Positions 25,395 through 35,058 of a stretch of 64,000 bases of DNA are shown one piece after another. This DNA is from Candidatus Aalborgiella aggregata (GTDB lineage: Bacteria; Pseudomonadota; Gammaproteobacteria; Burkholderiales; Burkholderiaceae_C), in NCBI GenBank assembly GCA_016705065.1, contig JADIYY010000001.1, positions 620,001 through 684,000 of the forward strand, read 5' to 3'. The notes under the pieces are model-generated. The model made no database searches, was not told the DNA's origin, and was given only the letters and a program-made list of their open reading frames with translations. The translations under genes and the position numbers were made by a program. Every line of letters starts with the position of its first letter. Position 1 is the first letter of the stretch.

Positions 25395-28300
25395 ATGTTT
25401 GTCCATCTGCGTCAACACACTGAATTCTCAGTCGTCGATGGCACCAACCGTATTCCAGACACCATCGCAGCCGCTGTCCAACACGGACAGCCTGCTTTGG
25501 CGATCAGTGATTTAAGCAACCTCTTTGGCACGGTTAAGTTTTACAAAACAGCACGCAAAAAAGGCATCAAACCACTCATTGGTGTTGAGATTTTTCTTGA
25601 AGGTTTTGGACAAGATGCCAGTAACGTGACACGCATCTTGTTGTTGGTGCAAAATACACTGGGTTTTCACAATGTGTCAGAGTTGCTTACCCGTGCTTGG
25701 ACGCAAAACATCATTAAATCGCAAGCCGTTTGCAAATTAGCTTGGTTGCAAGAGTTGGGTGAAGGTTTGATTGTGCTCAGTGGTGCGCAAGCTGGCCCTG
25801 TAGGTCAATGCTTGCTACAAGGCGACACCCAACGTGCGGCAGACATTGCACTGCAACTGGCCAGCCTGTTTCCACATCGGTTTTATTTGGAACTACAACG
25901 CGCTGGCCGAAGTGACGATGAGGCTCATGTGGTTGCAGCGGTCGCTCTGGCATCGAGGTTGAAGTTACCAGTTGTTGCTACGCATCCGATTCAATTCACG
26001 ACAGAAGATGCTTATGACGCGCACGATGCACGGGTGTGCATTGCTGATGGCGACATTTTGGGCAATCAACGTCGCGTGCGCCGATTCACGCGCGAACAAT
26101 ATTTCAAATCAACCGAACAAATGCTGGCATTGTTTGCCGATGTGCCAAGTGCCACCGCCAATGCCGTAGAGATAGCCAAACGATGCAATTTGAACTTAGT
26201 GCTCGGCAAGCCGCAATTGCCCGATTTCCCTACACCCGTGATTGATGGTAAAAAACTCACGCCTGAAGAATACTTCCGCTACGCCAGTCATCAAGGCTTA
26301 GAAGAGCGTTTGGCACTGTTATACCCTGATGTGAAACAGCGCAACGAAAAGCGCGCCGAATATGTCTCGCGATTGGATTTTGAAATCGACACCATATTGA
26401 AAATGGGCTTTCCAGGCTATTTTTTGATTGTGGGTGATTTCATCAATTGGGCGAAAAACAATGGCTGTCCGGTGGGTCCTGGTCGTGGTTCTGGTGCAGG
26501 CTCACTGGTGGCGTATGCGCTGAAAATTACCGACCTTGACCCCTTGCAATACAACTTGCTGTTTGAGCGGTTTTTGAATCCGGAACGGGTGTCCATGCCC
26601 GACTTTGATATTGATTTTTGCCAAGCGAACCGCGACCGCGTGATTGACTATGTGAAGCACAAATACGGCAAAGATGCGGTCAGCCAAATTGTGACCTTCG
26701 GTACCATGGCAGCGCGTGGTGTGGTCCGCGATGTGGGGCGTGTACTGGACATGAGCTACACCTTTTGCGACGGTATCAGCAAATTGATTGCGAATAAACC
26801 GGGCGCCACGGTGACCTTGCAATTACCACCTGATGACCGAAAGAAAGACGACAAAACCATTTATGCCACGGTAGATGAACCTGTTTTGAAAGAACGTGAA
26901 GAGCGTGAAGACGAAGTCAAAACCTTGCTCGATTTGGCGCGACAATTAGAAGGCATTACCCGCAACGTTGGCATGCATGCCGGTGGTGTGTTAATCGCTC
27001 CTGGCAAGTTAACTGATTTTTGTCCACTCTACCAACAGCCAGGCAGCGAATCGGCGGTCAGCCAGTTTGATAAAAACGACGTTGAAGACATTGGTTTGGT
27101 GAAGTTCGACTTCTTGGGTTTGGCAACACTGACCATTTTGGAATTGGCGCGTGAGTTCATCAGCAAGGGCCACCCTGGGCAAGAAAATTTTGCGTATGAA
27201 ACATTGCCATTAGACGATGCGCAAGTTTACAAATTGTTTGCCGAAGGAAAAACCGAAGCGGTGTTTCAGTTTGAAAGCCGTGGCATGCAAGGCACGCTGC
27301 GTGATGCCAAGCCCAGCCGTTTTGAAGATTTGATTGCGCTAAACGCTTTGTACCGTCCAGGCCCAATGGACAATATTCCGAGCTTTGTGGCACGCAAGCA
27401 TGGTCGTGAAGTGGTGGAGTATCCGCATCCCTTGGTAGAGAAAATGCTGTCGGAAACCTACGGCATCATGGTGTACCAAGAGCAGGTGATGCAGACGGCC
27501 CAAATATTGGGTGGCTATACCTTGGGTGGTGCAGATATGTTGCGCCGTGCCATGGGTAAAAAAGACGCCGATGAAATGGCACGGCATCGCCAAATTTTTC
27601 GCGATGGTGCGGCCAAGAACAACATCACTGAAGACAAAGCCGACGAAATTTTCGACTTGATGGAAAAGTTTGCCGGCTATGGTTTCAACAAATCACACGC
27701 TGCCGCTTATTCCTTATTGGCGTACCACACCGCATGGATCAAGCTGCACTACACCGTTGAGTTTTTCTGCGCCAACATGACGATTGAGATGGGCGATACC
27801 GATAAGCTCAAAGTCTTGTTGGAAGATGCACAAAAACCCATCTTTGGCAAACCAGGTATCACCTTTGAACCACCTGATGTGAATCGCGGCGTTTACCGTT
27901 TTGAACCCGCATCGAACACCGTGATTCGATATGGCTTGGGCGCAATCAAGGGTACAGGCCAGCAAGCAGTTGAATCAATCGTTGCAGCACGGCAAGCAGG
28001 TGGCGCATTCACCAGCTTGTTTGATTTTTGTGTGCGTGTAGACCGCAGCAAAGTGAACAAGCGTACGGTGGAGGCCTTGATCAAGGCGGGCGCTTTTGAC
28101 TCATTGCAGCAAAATCGCGCTGCCATGTTGGATTCGGTTGATTTGGCATTTGATTTTGCCAGCACCGTTGAAGCCAATGCCAACCAGGGTGGCTTATTTG
28201 ACATGATGGGCGAGGGGGACGATGTAGGCAGTGCACATGGCAGCGGTACGCAAGAGCCGCCTTTGGCCGACACCACGCCTTGGGGCGTCAAAGAACGCTT

Positions 28301-28964
28301 GAGCCAAGAAAAAACCGCCATGGGTTTTTATTTCTCTGGGCATTTGTTTGATGAAGTTGCCAGTGAAGTGAATCAATTTGTCAAACGCAAAATCGATGAT
28401 TTGATGGATTCGCGTGAACCGCAATTGTTAGCCGGCATCGTGAACGATTTTCGCGTTATCAACGGTCAGCGTGGCAAATTGGGTTTGTTCAAGTTGGACG
28501 ACAAATCAGCGCAAATTGACGCAACCGTTGATGATGCCTTGATGCAAGCGAATAAAAATTTGTTCAAAGACGATGAACTCATCATCGTGATGGGTGTGAT
28601 TCAGCAAGACCGTTTTTCAGGTGGTGCCAACCGGTTGAAGGTTAATCAAGTGTGGGACTTGCCATCAGCGCGTTGCCGATTCGGTAAACATTTGTTGTTG
28701 TCACTCATGAATACGACGCCCGATTTTGAACGTTTGATGCGCGAATTCCCACAGCAAAAAATTCAAACCGATCAAGGTGAAGTGCGTCGTGGTATGTCTG
28801 TTCGCATCGCGCTGCAGCGCAAAGCACCCATCGGTCAAGGTCATTGTCAGGTGAACGCCCAATTGCAGTTAGGCGATGAGGCCAGGTTCTACCCAAGTGA
28901 TGCAGCACTGGCCAGTTGGACCGCATTGGCTGGCCTGGGCAAGGCGCAAATTGTTTACGATTAG
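25395..28964 (+). CDS. dnaE: DNA polymerase III alpha subunit
   Basis: 1189 residues. The N-terminal PHP domain (FVHLRQHTEFSVVDG, about 1-210) is followed by the polymerase core with GPGRGSGAGSLVAYALKITDLDPL near 361-384 and catalytic aspartates in PDFDIDF near 402-408, then NVGMHAGGVLI, the tandem helix-hairpin-helix region and an OB fold near residue 1000. It is the replicative polymerase. The ATG at 25395 gives the expected family N-terminus. It ends convergent with tolA, separated by repeat copy 7. Confidence 0.97.
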   Translation: MFVHLRQHTEFSVVDGTNRIPDTIAAAVQHGQPALAISDLSNLFGTVKFYKTARKKGIKPLIGVEIFLEGFGQDASNVTRILLLVQNTLGFHNVSELLTRAWTQNIIKSQAVCKLAWLQELGEGLIVLSGAQAGPVGQCLLQGDTQRAADIALQLASLFPHRFYLELQRAGRSDDEAHVVAAVALASRLKLPVVATHPIQFTTEDAYDAHDARVCIADGDILGNQRRVRRFTREQYFKSTEQMLALFADVPSATANAVEIAKRCNLNLVLGKPQLPDFPTPVIDGKKLTPEEYFRYASHQGLEERLALLYPDVKQRNEKRAEYVSRLDFEIDTILKMGFPGYFLIVGDFINWAKNNGCPVGPGRGSGAGSLVAYALKITDLDPLQYNLLFERFLNPERVSMPDFDIDFCQANRDRVIDYVKHKYGKDAVSQIVTFGTMAARGVVRDVGRVLDMSYTFCDGISKLIANKPGATVTLQLPPDDRKKDDKTIYATVDEPVLKEREEREDEVKTLLDLARQLEGITRNVGMHAGGVLIAPGKLTDFCPLYQQPGSESAVSQFDKNDVEDIGLVKFDFLGLATLTILELAREFISKGHPGQENFAYETLPLDDAQVYKLFAEGKTEAVFQFESRGMQGTLRDAKPSRFEDLIALNALYRPGPMDNIPSFVARKHGREVVEYPHPLVEKMLSETYGIMVYQEQVMQTAQILGGYTLGGADMLRRAMGKKDADEMARHRQIFRDGAAKNNITEDKADEIFDLMEKFAGYGFNKSHAAAYSLLAYHTAWIKLHYTVEFFCANMTIEMGDTDKLKVLLEDAQKPIFGKPGITFEPPDVNRGVYRFEPASNTVIRYGLGAIKGTGQQAVESIVAARQAGGAFTSLFDFCVRVDRSKVNKRTVEALIKAGAFDSLQQNRAAMLDSVDLAFDFASTVEANANQGGLFDMMGEGDDVGSAHGSGTQEPPLADTTPWGVKERLSQEKTAMGFYFSGHLFDEVASEVNQFVKRKIDDLMDSREPQLLAGIVNDFRVINGQRGKLGLFKLDDKSAQIDATVDDALMQANKNLFKDDELIIVMGVIQQDRFSGGANRLKVNQVWDLPSARCRFGKHLLLSLMNTTPDFERLMREFPQQKIQTDQGEVRRGMSVRIALQRKAPIGQGHCQVNAQLQLGDEARFYPSDAALASWTALAGLGKAQIVYD

Positions 28965-28978
28965 CTAATTTTATATAA

Positions 28979-29036
28979 CAAATTGGCCTGTAGCCGGCGT
29001 ATTGATTGCCTAGTTTGCTATTAAATGTATAGCATT
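28979..29036 (+). repeat. Palindromic repeat copy 7 (best-preserved)
   Basis: Contains AAATTGGCCTGTAGCCGGCG, TATTGATTGCCTAG and TTTGCTATTAAATGTATAGC in the 90-base gap between the convergent dnaE and tolA stops. The 3' hairpin (TGCTAT...ATAGCA) could terminate either transcript. Confidence 0.9.
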
Positions 29037-29054
29037 CGATAGGACAATATGGTA

Positions 29055-29930
29055 TTAATCGCGTGGTCTGAAATTGATTTCAAACGATGATGGTACGCGT
29101 CCATCAATATCGCGTGGCAAGATTTCGGTTTTATCAATGGCTCTGAGCACCGCATTATCCCAAGCGCTGTTGCCGCTGGACTTGATGAGTTTGCGAGCCA
29201 GAATTGTGCCGTCTGGTGCACAACGCACTTCGACCGTGGCAACAGGGTTGCCCAGCACATCGTCGGTAAACACAATATTGGGTTTGATGCGGGCAATGAC
29301 GCGCCCGCCATAACCAGCCGATGGTCCGGTTGATTGCAAAGCTGTACCGGTTGCTTGAGGGCCACCCGACGCGCCAGCCAAACCTTTGATGCGTTCCAAA
29401 TTGGCTTTACGCAGCGCTTCAGCTTTGGCTGCATCCTTTGCTTCCTTGGTGTCATTGGCTTTCTTTTCTGCCGCTTTCTTGGCATCCAATTTCTTTTTCT
29501 TGGCCAATTCTTCTAAGCGTTTTTCTTCAGCTTCTTCCTCAGCCTTGGCTTTGGCCAGTGCTTTTTCTTTCTTAATTTTCTCAAGCTTCTTTTTCTTTTC
29601 TTTTTCCTTCTCTATCGCAATTTGTGGGTCTACGACTGGTTCAGGTTCTGCGGCTTTGGGTGGCTCAGGGTTGACTTGTTCGACCAGTGGCTGAGGTGGT
29701 GCCGGGGGAGGTGGTGGCGGTTCTACCGCTGCAGGTGCTGCTTCTTGTACGGTGGTTGACCACAGTTCAGCTTGAATAGGTGCATTGCTGGATTCACGTT
29801 TCCAACCAACACCCCAAGTCAATGCCGCGATCAGAATGGCATGAGCCAAAACTGCAAATCCAATCGCCCTTAAACGACCACTGTTTTGTTTGGGTGGTAT
29901 GAATTCGGGTTTGTCAGTGGCGAGGGACAT
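29055..29930 (-). CDS. tolA: Cell envelope protein TolA
   Basis: 291 residues. One N-terminal transmembrane helix (about 20-42), a proline-rich linker (EPPPPPPAPPQPLVEQ), a long Lys/Ala/Glu coiled coil (about 100-190) and a C-terminal TonB_C-like domain from about residue 210 (RIKPNIVFTDDVLGNPVATVEVRCAPDGTILARKLIKSSGNSAWDNAVLRA). It spans the periplasm and links the TolQR motor to the outer membrane during division. It follows tolR, but tolB and pal, normally next, are absent; only repeat copy 7 and the dnaE end follow. Confidence 0.93.
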   Translation of the reverse strand: MSLATDKPEFIPPKQNSGRLRAIGFAVLAHAILIAALTWGVGWKRESSNAPIQAELWSTTVQEAAPAAVEPPPPPPAPPQPLVEQVNPEPPKAAEPEPVVDPQIAIEKEKEKKKKLEKIKKEKALAKAKAEEEAEEKRLEELAKKKKLDAKKAAEKKANDTKEAKDAAKAEALRKANLERIKGLAGASGGPQATGTALQSTGPSAGYGGRVIARIKPNIVFTDDVLGNPVATVEVRCAPDGTILARKLIKSSGNSAWDNAVLRAIDKTEILPRDIDGRVPSSFEINFRPRD

Positions 29931-29959
29931 GGTGGATATGACGGGCGTTAAAGATGCAT

Positions 29960-30388
29960 CTATTTCGCCAATTGCACTGAAAGGCCTACACGCTGGATGC
30001 CAGCGCGTTGTAGTTTGTCCATCACTTCCACCACGTTTTCGTATTTCACAGCTTTGTCGGCACTGATGACTACGGCTGATTTGGCATCGCCTTTTTGTGC
30101 TTTGGTGACCAAGTTTGCAATGTTGTCGACTGCAATCCCTTTTACAGGCTCTGCGTTGGCATCTGCTTTTAATTCGATCTTTCCAGATTTCGAAATGCTA
30201 ACTTGAATCACTCGATCCGGCTGCACGTTGGCCTTGCCGATGCTGGGTAAATCAATCACGCTGGGCGCTATCAAAGGCGCTGTCACCATGAAAATAATCA
30301 ACAGCACCAGCATCACATCGATGAACGGAACCATATTGATCTCGTTGATGGTGCGTCGGCCTCGGCCTCTGGAAACGGTGGCTACCAT
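29960..30388 (-). CDS. tolR: Tol-Pal motor protein TolR (ExbD family)
   Basis: 142 residues. A basic N-terminus (RGRGRRTINEIN) precedes one transmembrane helix carrying the essential aspartate (Asp 24 in NMVPFIDVMLVLLIIFMVT), which forms the proton path with TolQ. A periplasmic domain with the SVQLAK end follows. Between tolQ and tolA on the same strand with short gaps. Confidence 0.95.
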   Translation of the reverse strand: MVATVSRGRGRRTINEINMVPFIDVMLVLLIIFMVTAPLIAPSVIDLPSIGKANVQPDRVIQVSISKSGKIELKADANAEPVKGIAVDNIANLVTKAQKGDAKSAVVISADKAVKYENVVEVMDKLQRAGIQRVGLSVQLAK

Positions 30389-30409
30389 GTTGCGACTTTG
30401 TGCGTTGAT

Positions 30410-31096
30410 TTATGCGTTAATTTTGGCGCTTAGGTTGCGCTGCAAAATGTTGGAAAACTCTTCCATGAAAGTTTCCATTTTGATGGCAATGCGGTCAATG
30501 TCGTGTGCAAACCGGTTGTAGGCCACCACGGCAGGAATCGCTGCAAACAAACCAATGGCAGTGGCAACCAATGCTTCTGCAATGCCTGGCGCTACTGTGG
30601 CCAATGTCACTTGCGTCATGGCGGCTAAACCGGTAAATGAATGCATGATGCCCCACACCGTGCCAAACAAGCCCACATAGGGCGATACTGAACCGACCGA
30701 TGCTAAAAATGACAAATTGGTTTCCACCACATCCATCTCACGCTGAAAGCTGGCGCGCATGGCGCGGCGTGCGCCATCTAACAATGCACTGCTGTCATCG
30801 ATGCGGCGCTCGCGCAGTTTTTGGTATTCACGCATGCCACTGGCAAAAATACGCTGCATCGGGCCAGCATGGGGATCGTTCTTTTTGGCTGCTGCTGCCA
30901 GTTCATTCAAACTGGTGCCAGACCAAAAATCGCCTTCAAACTCATCGTTTAATGATCGCACACGTTTAAGTGCAAAGTATTTGCGAAAAATGGCAGCCCA
31001 ACTGGCGATGGAAATCGCCATCAATAAAGCTATCACCAATTGCACCACCACACTGGCATGCAAGATGAGCTGAATGATGGAAAGGTCTTGGTTCAT
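30410..31096 (-). CDS. tolQ: Tol-Pal motor protein TolQ (ExbB family)
   Basis: 228 residues with three transmembrane helices (about 15-35, 135-160 and 170-195) and the MotA/TolQ/ExbB motif SVSPYVGLFGTVWGIMHSFTGLA...VAPGIAEALVATAIGLFAAIPAVVAYN. It is the stator of the proton-driven Tol motor. It lies 45 bases downstream of ybgC in the usual order ybgC-tolQ-tolR-tolA. Confidence 0.95.
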   Translation of the reverse strand: MNQDLSIIQLILHASVVVQLVIALLMAISIASWAAIFRKYFALKRVRSLNDEFEGDFWSGTSLNELAAAAKKNDPHAGPMQRIFASGMREYQKLRERRIDDSSALLDGARRAMRASFQREMDVVETNLSFLASVGSVSPYVGLFGTVWGIMHSFTGLAAMTQVTLATVAPGIAEALVATAIGLFAAIPAVVAYNRFAHDIDRIAIKMETFMEEFSNILQRNLSAKINA

Positions 31097-31141
31097 GGCG
31101 TGTGACTATTTATATAAAAATGGCTGGCGATCAATCTCAAT

Positions 31142-31600
31142 TCAATTTGACAGTTTAGCGGACAAAAGTTCAGCAACTCTTAAGGGAATTTTGCTGGGTC
31201 GCATGCTGGTTTGTTGCACGCAAGCCAAGCGCACTGTGCTTTCGCAAGCCAGCAGGCGTTGATCTGATACTGTTTTGTCTTGAATCCAAGCTGTTTGTAC
31301 CAGCGTAATGGATGCCTGCCCCATGTGTTTGATGTGCAAGGTGATGTTCAACAAATCATCAATGCGCGCGGGTTTGTGGTACTTGGCATCGGTTTGGCTC
31401 ACCACAAACATGCTGTCTTCATTGGCCAACAAGCTACCTTGCTCAACCCCCAAATGCCGCAGCCATTCGGTGCGTGTGCGTTCAAAAAATTTGAAATAAT
31501 TGGCGTAATAAACAATGCCACCTGCGTCGGTGTCTTCCCAATAGATTCGAATCGGGAAGCTGAAAACGGGTTCTGTATCGCGGAGTTCTTTTGTGCTCAT
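31142..31600 (-). CDS. ybgC: YbgC-type acyl-CoA thioesterase of the Tol-Pal operon
   Basis: 152-residue single hotdog domain. YWEDTDAGGIVYYANYFKFFERTRTEWLRHLG contains the catalytic aspartate (about Asp 25) of the 4-hydroxybenzoyl-CoA thioesterase-like YbgC family, which hydrolyses acyl-CoA or acyl-ACP and is linked to phospholipid synthesis. Its ATG overlaps the stop of the upstream aminotransferase by four bases, tying the Tol genes to the rib-nusB transcript. Confidence 0.92.
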   Translation of the reverse strand: MSTKELRDTEPVFSFPIRIYWEDTDAGGIVYYANYFKFFERTRTEWLRHLGVEQGSLLANEDSMFVVSQTDAKYHKPARIDDLLNITLHIKHMGQASITLVQTAWIQDKTVSDQRLLACESTVRLACVQQTSMRPSKIPLRVAELLSAKLSN

Positions 31601-32784
31601 TGCAACATCGCTTTCAGTCTGGCAATGGCTTCTACCAATGTTGGCATGCTGCTGGCGGTTGAGAAGCGAATGAATTTGGCGGTTTCAAAAGATCCGAAAT
31701 CTCGCCCGGGTGTGACTGCAATGTGGGCTTTTTGCATGATCTCAAATGCCAATTCCCAACTGCTGGCCACTCCCAACTTGCTACAAATTTGTGAGCAATC
31801 AGCCCATGCGTAAAAAGCACCATCTGGCATGACGGGGATTTCAAAGCCTAGAGATTGAAGCGCAGGAATAAAGTAATCACGCCGCGCTTTGAATTCGGCT
31901 CTGCGTTGCTCGTATTCTTTGATGGATGTATCTTCAAAACAAGCCAATGCAGCTTGTTGCGAAATGCTGCTGGGGCAGATGAACAGGTTTTGCGCAATGC
32001 GCTCAATCACGGGCGCTAATTTTTCAGGCACAACCAACCAACCCAAACGCCAACCTGTCATGTTGAAATATTTGGAGAAGCTGTTGATGCTGATGATTTG
32101 GTCGTCAATCTCTAAAGCTGTCTTGCCGTAGGTTTCATCAAAACTCAAGCCTAAATAAATCTCATCAACCAAGGTGATGCCACCACGACGGCTGACCAAA
32201 GTATGGATGCGCCGCATTTCGTCAGGGTGAATCGATGTGCCTGTGGGGTTAGATGGTGAGGCCAATAGCACGCCGCGCGTGATACCGTTTTTCCAAGCGG
32301 CTTCAACTTTGCTGCTGCTCAATTGATAGCGCTCTGCTGCTGTGCATGGAATTAAAACGGGTGTGCCTTCGGCTGCACTTACAAACTGGCGGTTACACGG
32401 GTAGCTGGGGTCGGGCATCAAAATTTCATCGCCCGTTTCAATCAGTGCCAAGCAGGCTAATTGAAGTGCTGCTGAAGCACCTGCAGTCAACACGATGCGA
32501 TTGGCTGGAACATTCACGCCAAAGCGTGTGCTGTACCACTGGCTGATGCGTTCGCGCAGTTCAATTATGCCGCTGGCTTGGGTGTATTGGGTTTTACCCG
32601 CATCAATGGCGGCTTTGGCGGCTGCTTGTACCAAGGGCGGGGCGGTGAAATCAGGCTCACCCACATTCAAATAGAGCATGGGGCGCTCTTCTTTTGATAG
32701 CGTATCGCCCAGCGAACGTGCTGCCTTGGCGACTTCCATCACATAAAAAGGTTCTATGCGCTGGGCGCGTTCGGTGATTCGCAT
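31597..32784 (-). CDS. Pyridoxal-phosphate aminotransferase, class I
   Basis: 395 residues. The fold-type I signatures are present: YLNVGEPDFTAPP near the N-terminus, SPSNPTGT in the middle, VDEIYLGLSF, and the PLP-lysine motif NSFSKYFNMTGWRLGWLV near 235-252, with the substrate-binding Arg in FIRFSTA close to the end. It belongs to the AspC/alanine-aminotransferase-like group; whether the substrate is alanine, aspartate or an aromatic acid cannot be told. It is between nusB and ybgC, as in other Burkholderiales. Confidence 0.85.
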   Translation of the reverse strand: MRITERAQRIEPFYVMEVAKAARSLGDTLSKEERPMLYLNVGEPDFTAPPLVQAAAKAAIDAGKTQYTQASGIIELRERISQWYSTRFGVNVPANRIVLTAGASAALQLACLALIETGDEILMPDPSYPCNRQFVSAAEGTPVLIPCTAAERYQLSSSKVEAAWKNGITRGVLLASPSNPTGTSIHPDEMRRIHTLVSRRGGITLVDEIYLGLSFDETYGKTALEIDDQIISINSFSKYFNMTGWRLGWLVVPEKLAPVIERIAQNLFICPSSISQQAALACFEDTSIKEYEQRRAEFKARRDYFIPALQSLGFEIPVMPDGAFYAWADCSQICSKLGVASSWELAFEIMQKAHIAVTPGRDFGSFETAKFIRFSTASSMPTLVEAIARLKAMLQ

Positions 32785-32824
32785 GAATGGGGATTTAGAT
32801 AATACTTTGTTTTGAAAATGCTAT

Positions 32825-33376
32825 TTAATCAGCGACCACATTGACCTTGCCACTCGCAATATCGGCTTGAACTTCCTTCGCTCGTAATTCTGAAGCCAAG
32901 CCGTTCAATACACCGTTCACATACTTATGCCCATCGGTGCCGCCAAATTCTTTGGTCAATTCAATGCATTCATTGATCACCACACGCCATGGCACATCCA
33001 GGCAATGTTTAAATTCATAGGTGCCTATCCACATGGCGGCACGCTCGATGGGTGACAACTCGGCAATCGGCCGGTCTAAGAATGGCAATATCAAGGCATC
33101 CAATTGGTTTGCTTGTTCAATGCAGCCATGCAACAAAGCATCGTAATGCACGCTGTCTGCTTTGTTAAAGCCAATCAAATCGCGGGTGAACAGGTCAATG
33201 TCACCAGCCGTATTGCCACCAACCATGTGTTGGTACAAGGCCTGCAATGCAAATTCGCGTGCACGGCTGCGGCCGGATTTGCTGCCAGCTTTGCGCACAC
33301 CCGTACTGGTTAAGCCTGTGCGTTCCTGGCGAGGCGGTCGCTTGTTTTGTGTTGCGTTTGTCTGTGGAGTGGTCAT
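32825..33376 (-). CDS. nusB: Transcription antitermination protein NusB
   Basis: 183 residues, longer than the about 140-residue core because of a basic, Asn/Thr-rich N-terminal extension (about 1-35), common in betaproteobacteria. The NusB core starts SRAREFALQALYQHMVGG and includes SPIERAAMWIGTYEF and WRVVINECIELTKEFGGTDGHKYVNGVLNGLA. It binds boxA RNA with NusE/S10 for rRNA antitermination. Its start overlaps the ribH stop by four bases. Confidence 0.94.
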   Translation of the reverse strand: MTTPQTNATQNKRPPRQERTGLTSTGVRKAGSKSGRSRAREFALQALYQHMVGGNTAGDIDLFTRDLIGFNKADSVHYDALLHGCIEQANQLDALILPFLDRPIAELSPIERAAMWIGTYEFKHCLDVPWRVVINECIELTKEFGGTDGHKYVNGVLNGLASELRAKEVQADIASGKVNVVAD

Positions 33377-33852
33377 GATAAATCGTTCAGTAAATTGGCC
33401 ATCTCTACAGCCACGCGTGCGGCCTCGGTGCCGTTGATGGTTTGACGTGCTTGGGCTTGTGCTAAATTTTCAACAGTCAATATCGCGTTCGCAATTGGTA
33501 ATTTATAGTCCAATGCCACACGGCTGACACCAGCACCTGATTCATTCGCCACCAATTCAAAATGGTAGGTTTCACCACGAATGATGCAACCCAAGGCGAT
33601 CAAGGCATCGTAAGTGTCTTTTTCAGCCAAAGCTTGCAAGGCGGCGGGTACTTCCAATGCGCCGGGTACTGTGAAATGGTCGATGTGTTTGGCTTGAACA
33701 CCCAAAGCCTCTAGTTCGCCATGGCAAGCTTGTGCCAATGCGTTGGTGATGTCTTCATTAAACCGCGCTTGCACGATGCCGATGTACAGTTTTTTACCAT
33801 CCAGCTTGTGCGCGGATAAGGTTTTTGGATCGCTTTTTTCTACGCCAAACAT
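33373..33852 (-). CDS. ribH: 6,7-dimethyl-8-ribityllumazine synthase
   Basis: 159 residues. Signatures: GIVQARFNEDITNALAQAC near the start, the VPGALEVPAALQALAEKDTYDALIALGCIIRGETYHFE block and a C-terminal helix. It condenses ArP (from RibD) with DHBP (from RibB) in riboflavin synthesis and assembles into an icosahedral capsid or pentamer. Lies between ribBA and nusB in the ribD-ribE-ribBA-ribH set. Confidence 0.95.
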   Translation of the reverse strand: MFGVEKSDPKTLSAHKLDGKKLYIGIVQARFNEDITNALAQACHGELEALGVQAKHIDHFTVPGALEVPAALQALAEKDTYDALIALGCIIRGETYHFELVANESGAGVSRVALDYKLPIANAILTVENLAQAQARQTINGTEAARVAVEMANLLNDLS

Positions 33853-33901
33853 GGGTCTGTTTCCTATCTTGAATTATTTTTATGGTGTTCTTGTATTGTT
33901 C

Positions 33902-35047
33902 TTAAATCGGTTTTGGCAGATGGCTGGTCACTTCCAAACCAAAGCCTGTCACACTGGGGATAGGCCTTGGGTTGGCCATCAATGTCATTTTGTGGATGCC
34001 GCAATCACGCAAAATTTGCGCGCCAATACCGTAGGTGCGCAAGTCCATGCGGCCCCGCTCTGGTGCTTGCGCCGGCTTGGCCGAATCTGCAAACTGTGCC
34101 AACAATTGGGCCGCTGATTCGCCACAATTGAGCAAAACAATGATGCCTTGCTCTTGCTTGGCAATGTGCTTCATCGCTTCATCCAAACTCCATGCATGCA
34201 TGGTACGACCTTGTTCCAGCAAGTCGATGACAGACAAAGGCTCATGCACACGCACGAGCACAGATTCATCTTTATTCCATTGCCCACGCAACAAGGCCAT
34301 GTGCACACCGCCGCTGGCTTTGTCTTGGTAAGCGCGCGCGGTGAATTCGCCAAATGCAGTGTGGAGAACACGTGTGCCAACTTGGGTAATCAATGATTCG
34401 GTGCGGCTTCGGTGCTCAATCAAATCTGCAATGGTGCCGATCTTGAGGCCGTGCTCGGCAGCAAACAATTGCAAGTCCGGCAGGCGTGCCATGGTGCCAT
34501 CGTCGTTCATGATTTCGCAAATCACGCTGCTGGGTGAACAGCCTGCAAGTTGAGCCAAATCGCAACCCGCTTCGGTGTGACCAGCACGCATCAACACGCC
34601 GCCATCTACCGCTTGTAATGGGAATATGTGACCAGGCTGTACCAAGTCGTGCGGTTTGGCATTTTTAGCGACAGCAGCTTGCACAGTGCAGGCACGGTCT
34701 GCGGCAGAAATGCCGGTGGTCACACCTTCAGCAGCTTCAATCGAAACGGTGAATGCCGTGCCTTTTTTATCGCCATTGCGAGCCGTCATAGGGGGTAATT
34801 GCAAGCGTTCGCAACGCTCTTTGGTCAATGTCAAACAAATCAAACCACGACCAAAGCGTGCCATGAAATTGATGGCATCGGCGGTTACAAAATCGCTGGC
34901 CAGAATCAAGTCGCCCTCGTTTTCGCGGTCTTCTTCATCCACCAAAATCACAATTTTGCCAGCCGCCATGTCGGCAATGATGTCTTCAACGGGTGAAATT
35001 TTGACCGGCGTTAATTTTGCTTTTGGTACGATAGACAAAGCGGACAT
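33902..35047 (-). CDS. ribBA: 3,4-dihydroxy-2-butanone 4-phosphate synthase with degenerate GTP cyclohydrolase II domain
   Basis: 381 residues from the ATG at 35047, chosen because AAAGGA lies six bases upstream. The N-terminal half is an intact DHBP synthase (VDEEDRENEGDLILA, FMARFGRGLIC, GHTEAGCDLAQLAG). The C-terminal half matches RibA in outline (TRVLHTAFGEFTARAYQD ... TYGIGAQILRDCGIHKMTLMANP) but lacks the zinc cysteines and the GRGIGL loop of GTP cyclohydrolase II; VRVHEPLSVIDLL stands where the ECLTGD/RCDC block belongs. It therefore probably makes DHBP only, and a separate ribA is expected elsewhere. Confidence 0.92.
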   Translation of the reverse strand: MSALSIVPKAKLTPVKISPVEDIIADMAAGKIVILVDEEDRENEGDLILASDFVTADAINFMARFGRGLICLTLTKERCERLQLPPMTARNGDKKGTAFTVSIEAAEGVTTGISAADRACTVQAAVAKNAKPHDLVQPGHIFPLQAVDGGVLMRAGHTEAGCDLAQLAGCSPSSVICEIMNDDGTMARLPDLQLFAAEHGLKIGTIADLIEHRSRTESLITQVGTRVLHTAFGEFTARAYQDKASGGVHMALLRGQWNKDESVLVRVHEPLSVIDLLEQGRTMHAWSLDEAMKHIAKQEQGIIVLLNCGESAAQLLAQFADSAKPAQAPERGRMDLRTYGIGAQILRDCGIHKMTLMANPRPIPSVTGFGLEVTSHLPKPI

Positions 35048-35058
35048 GGACATTCCTT

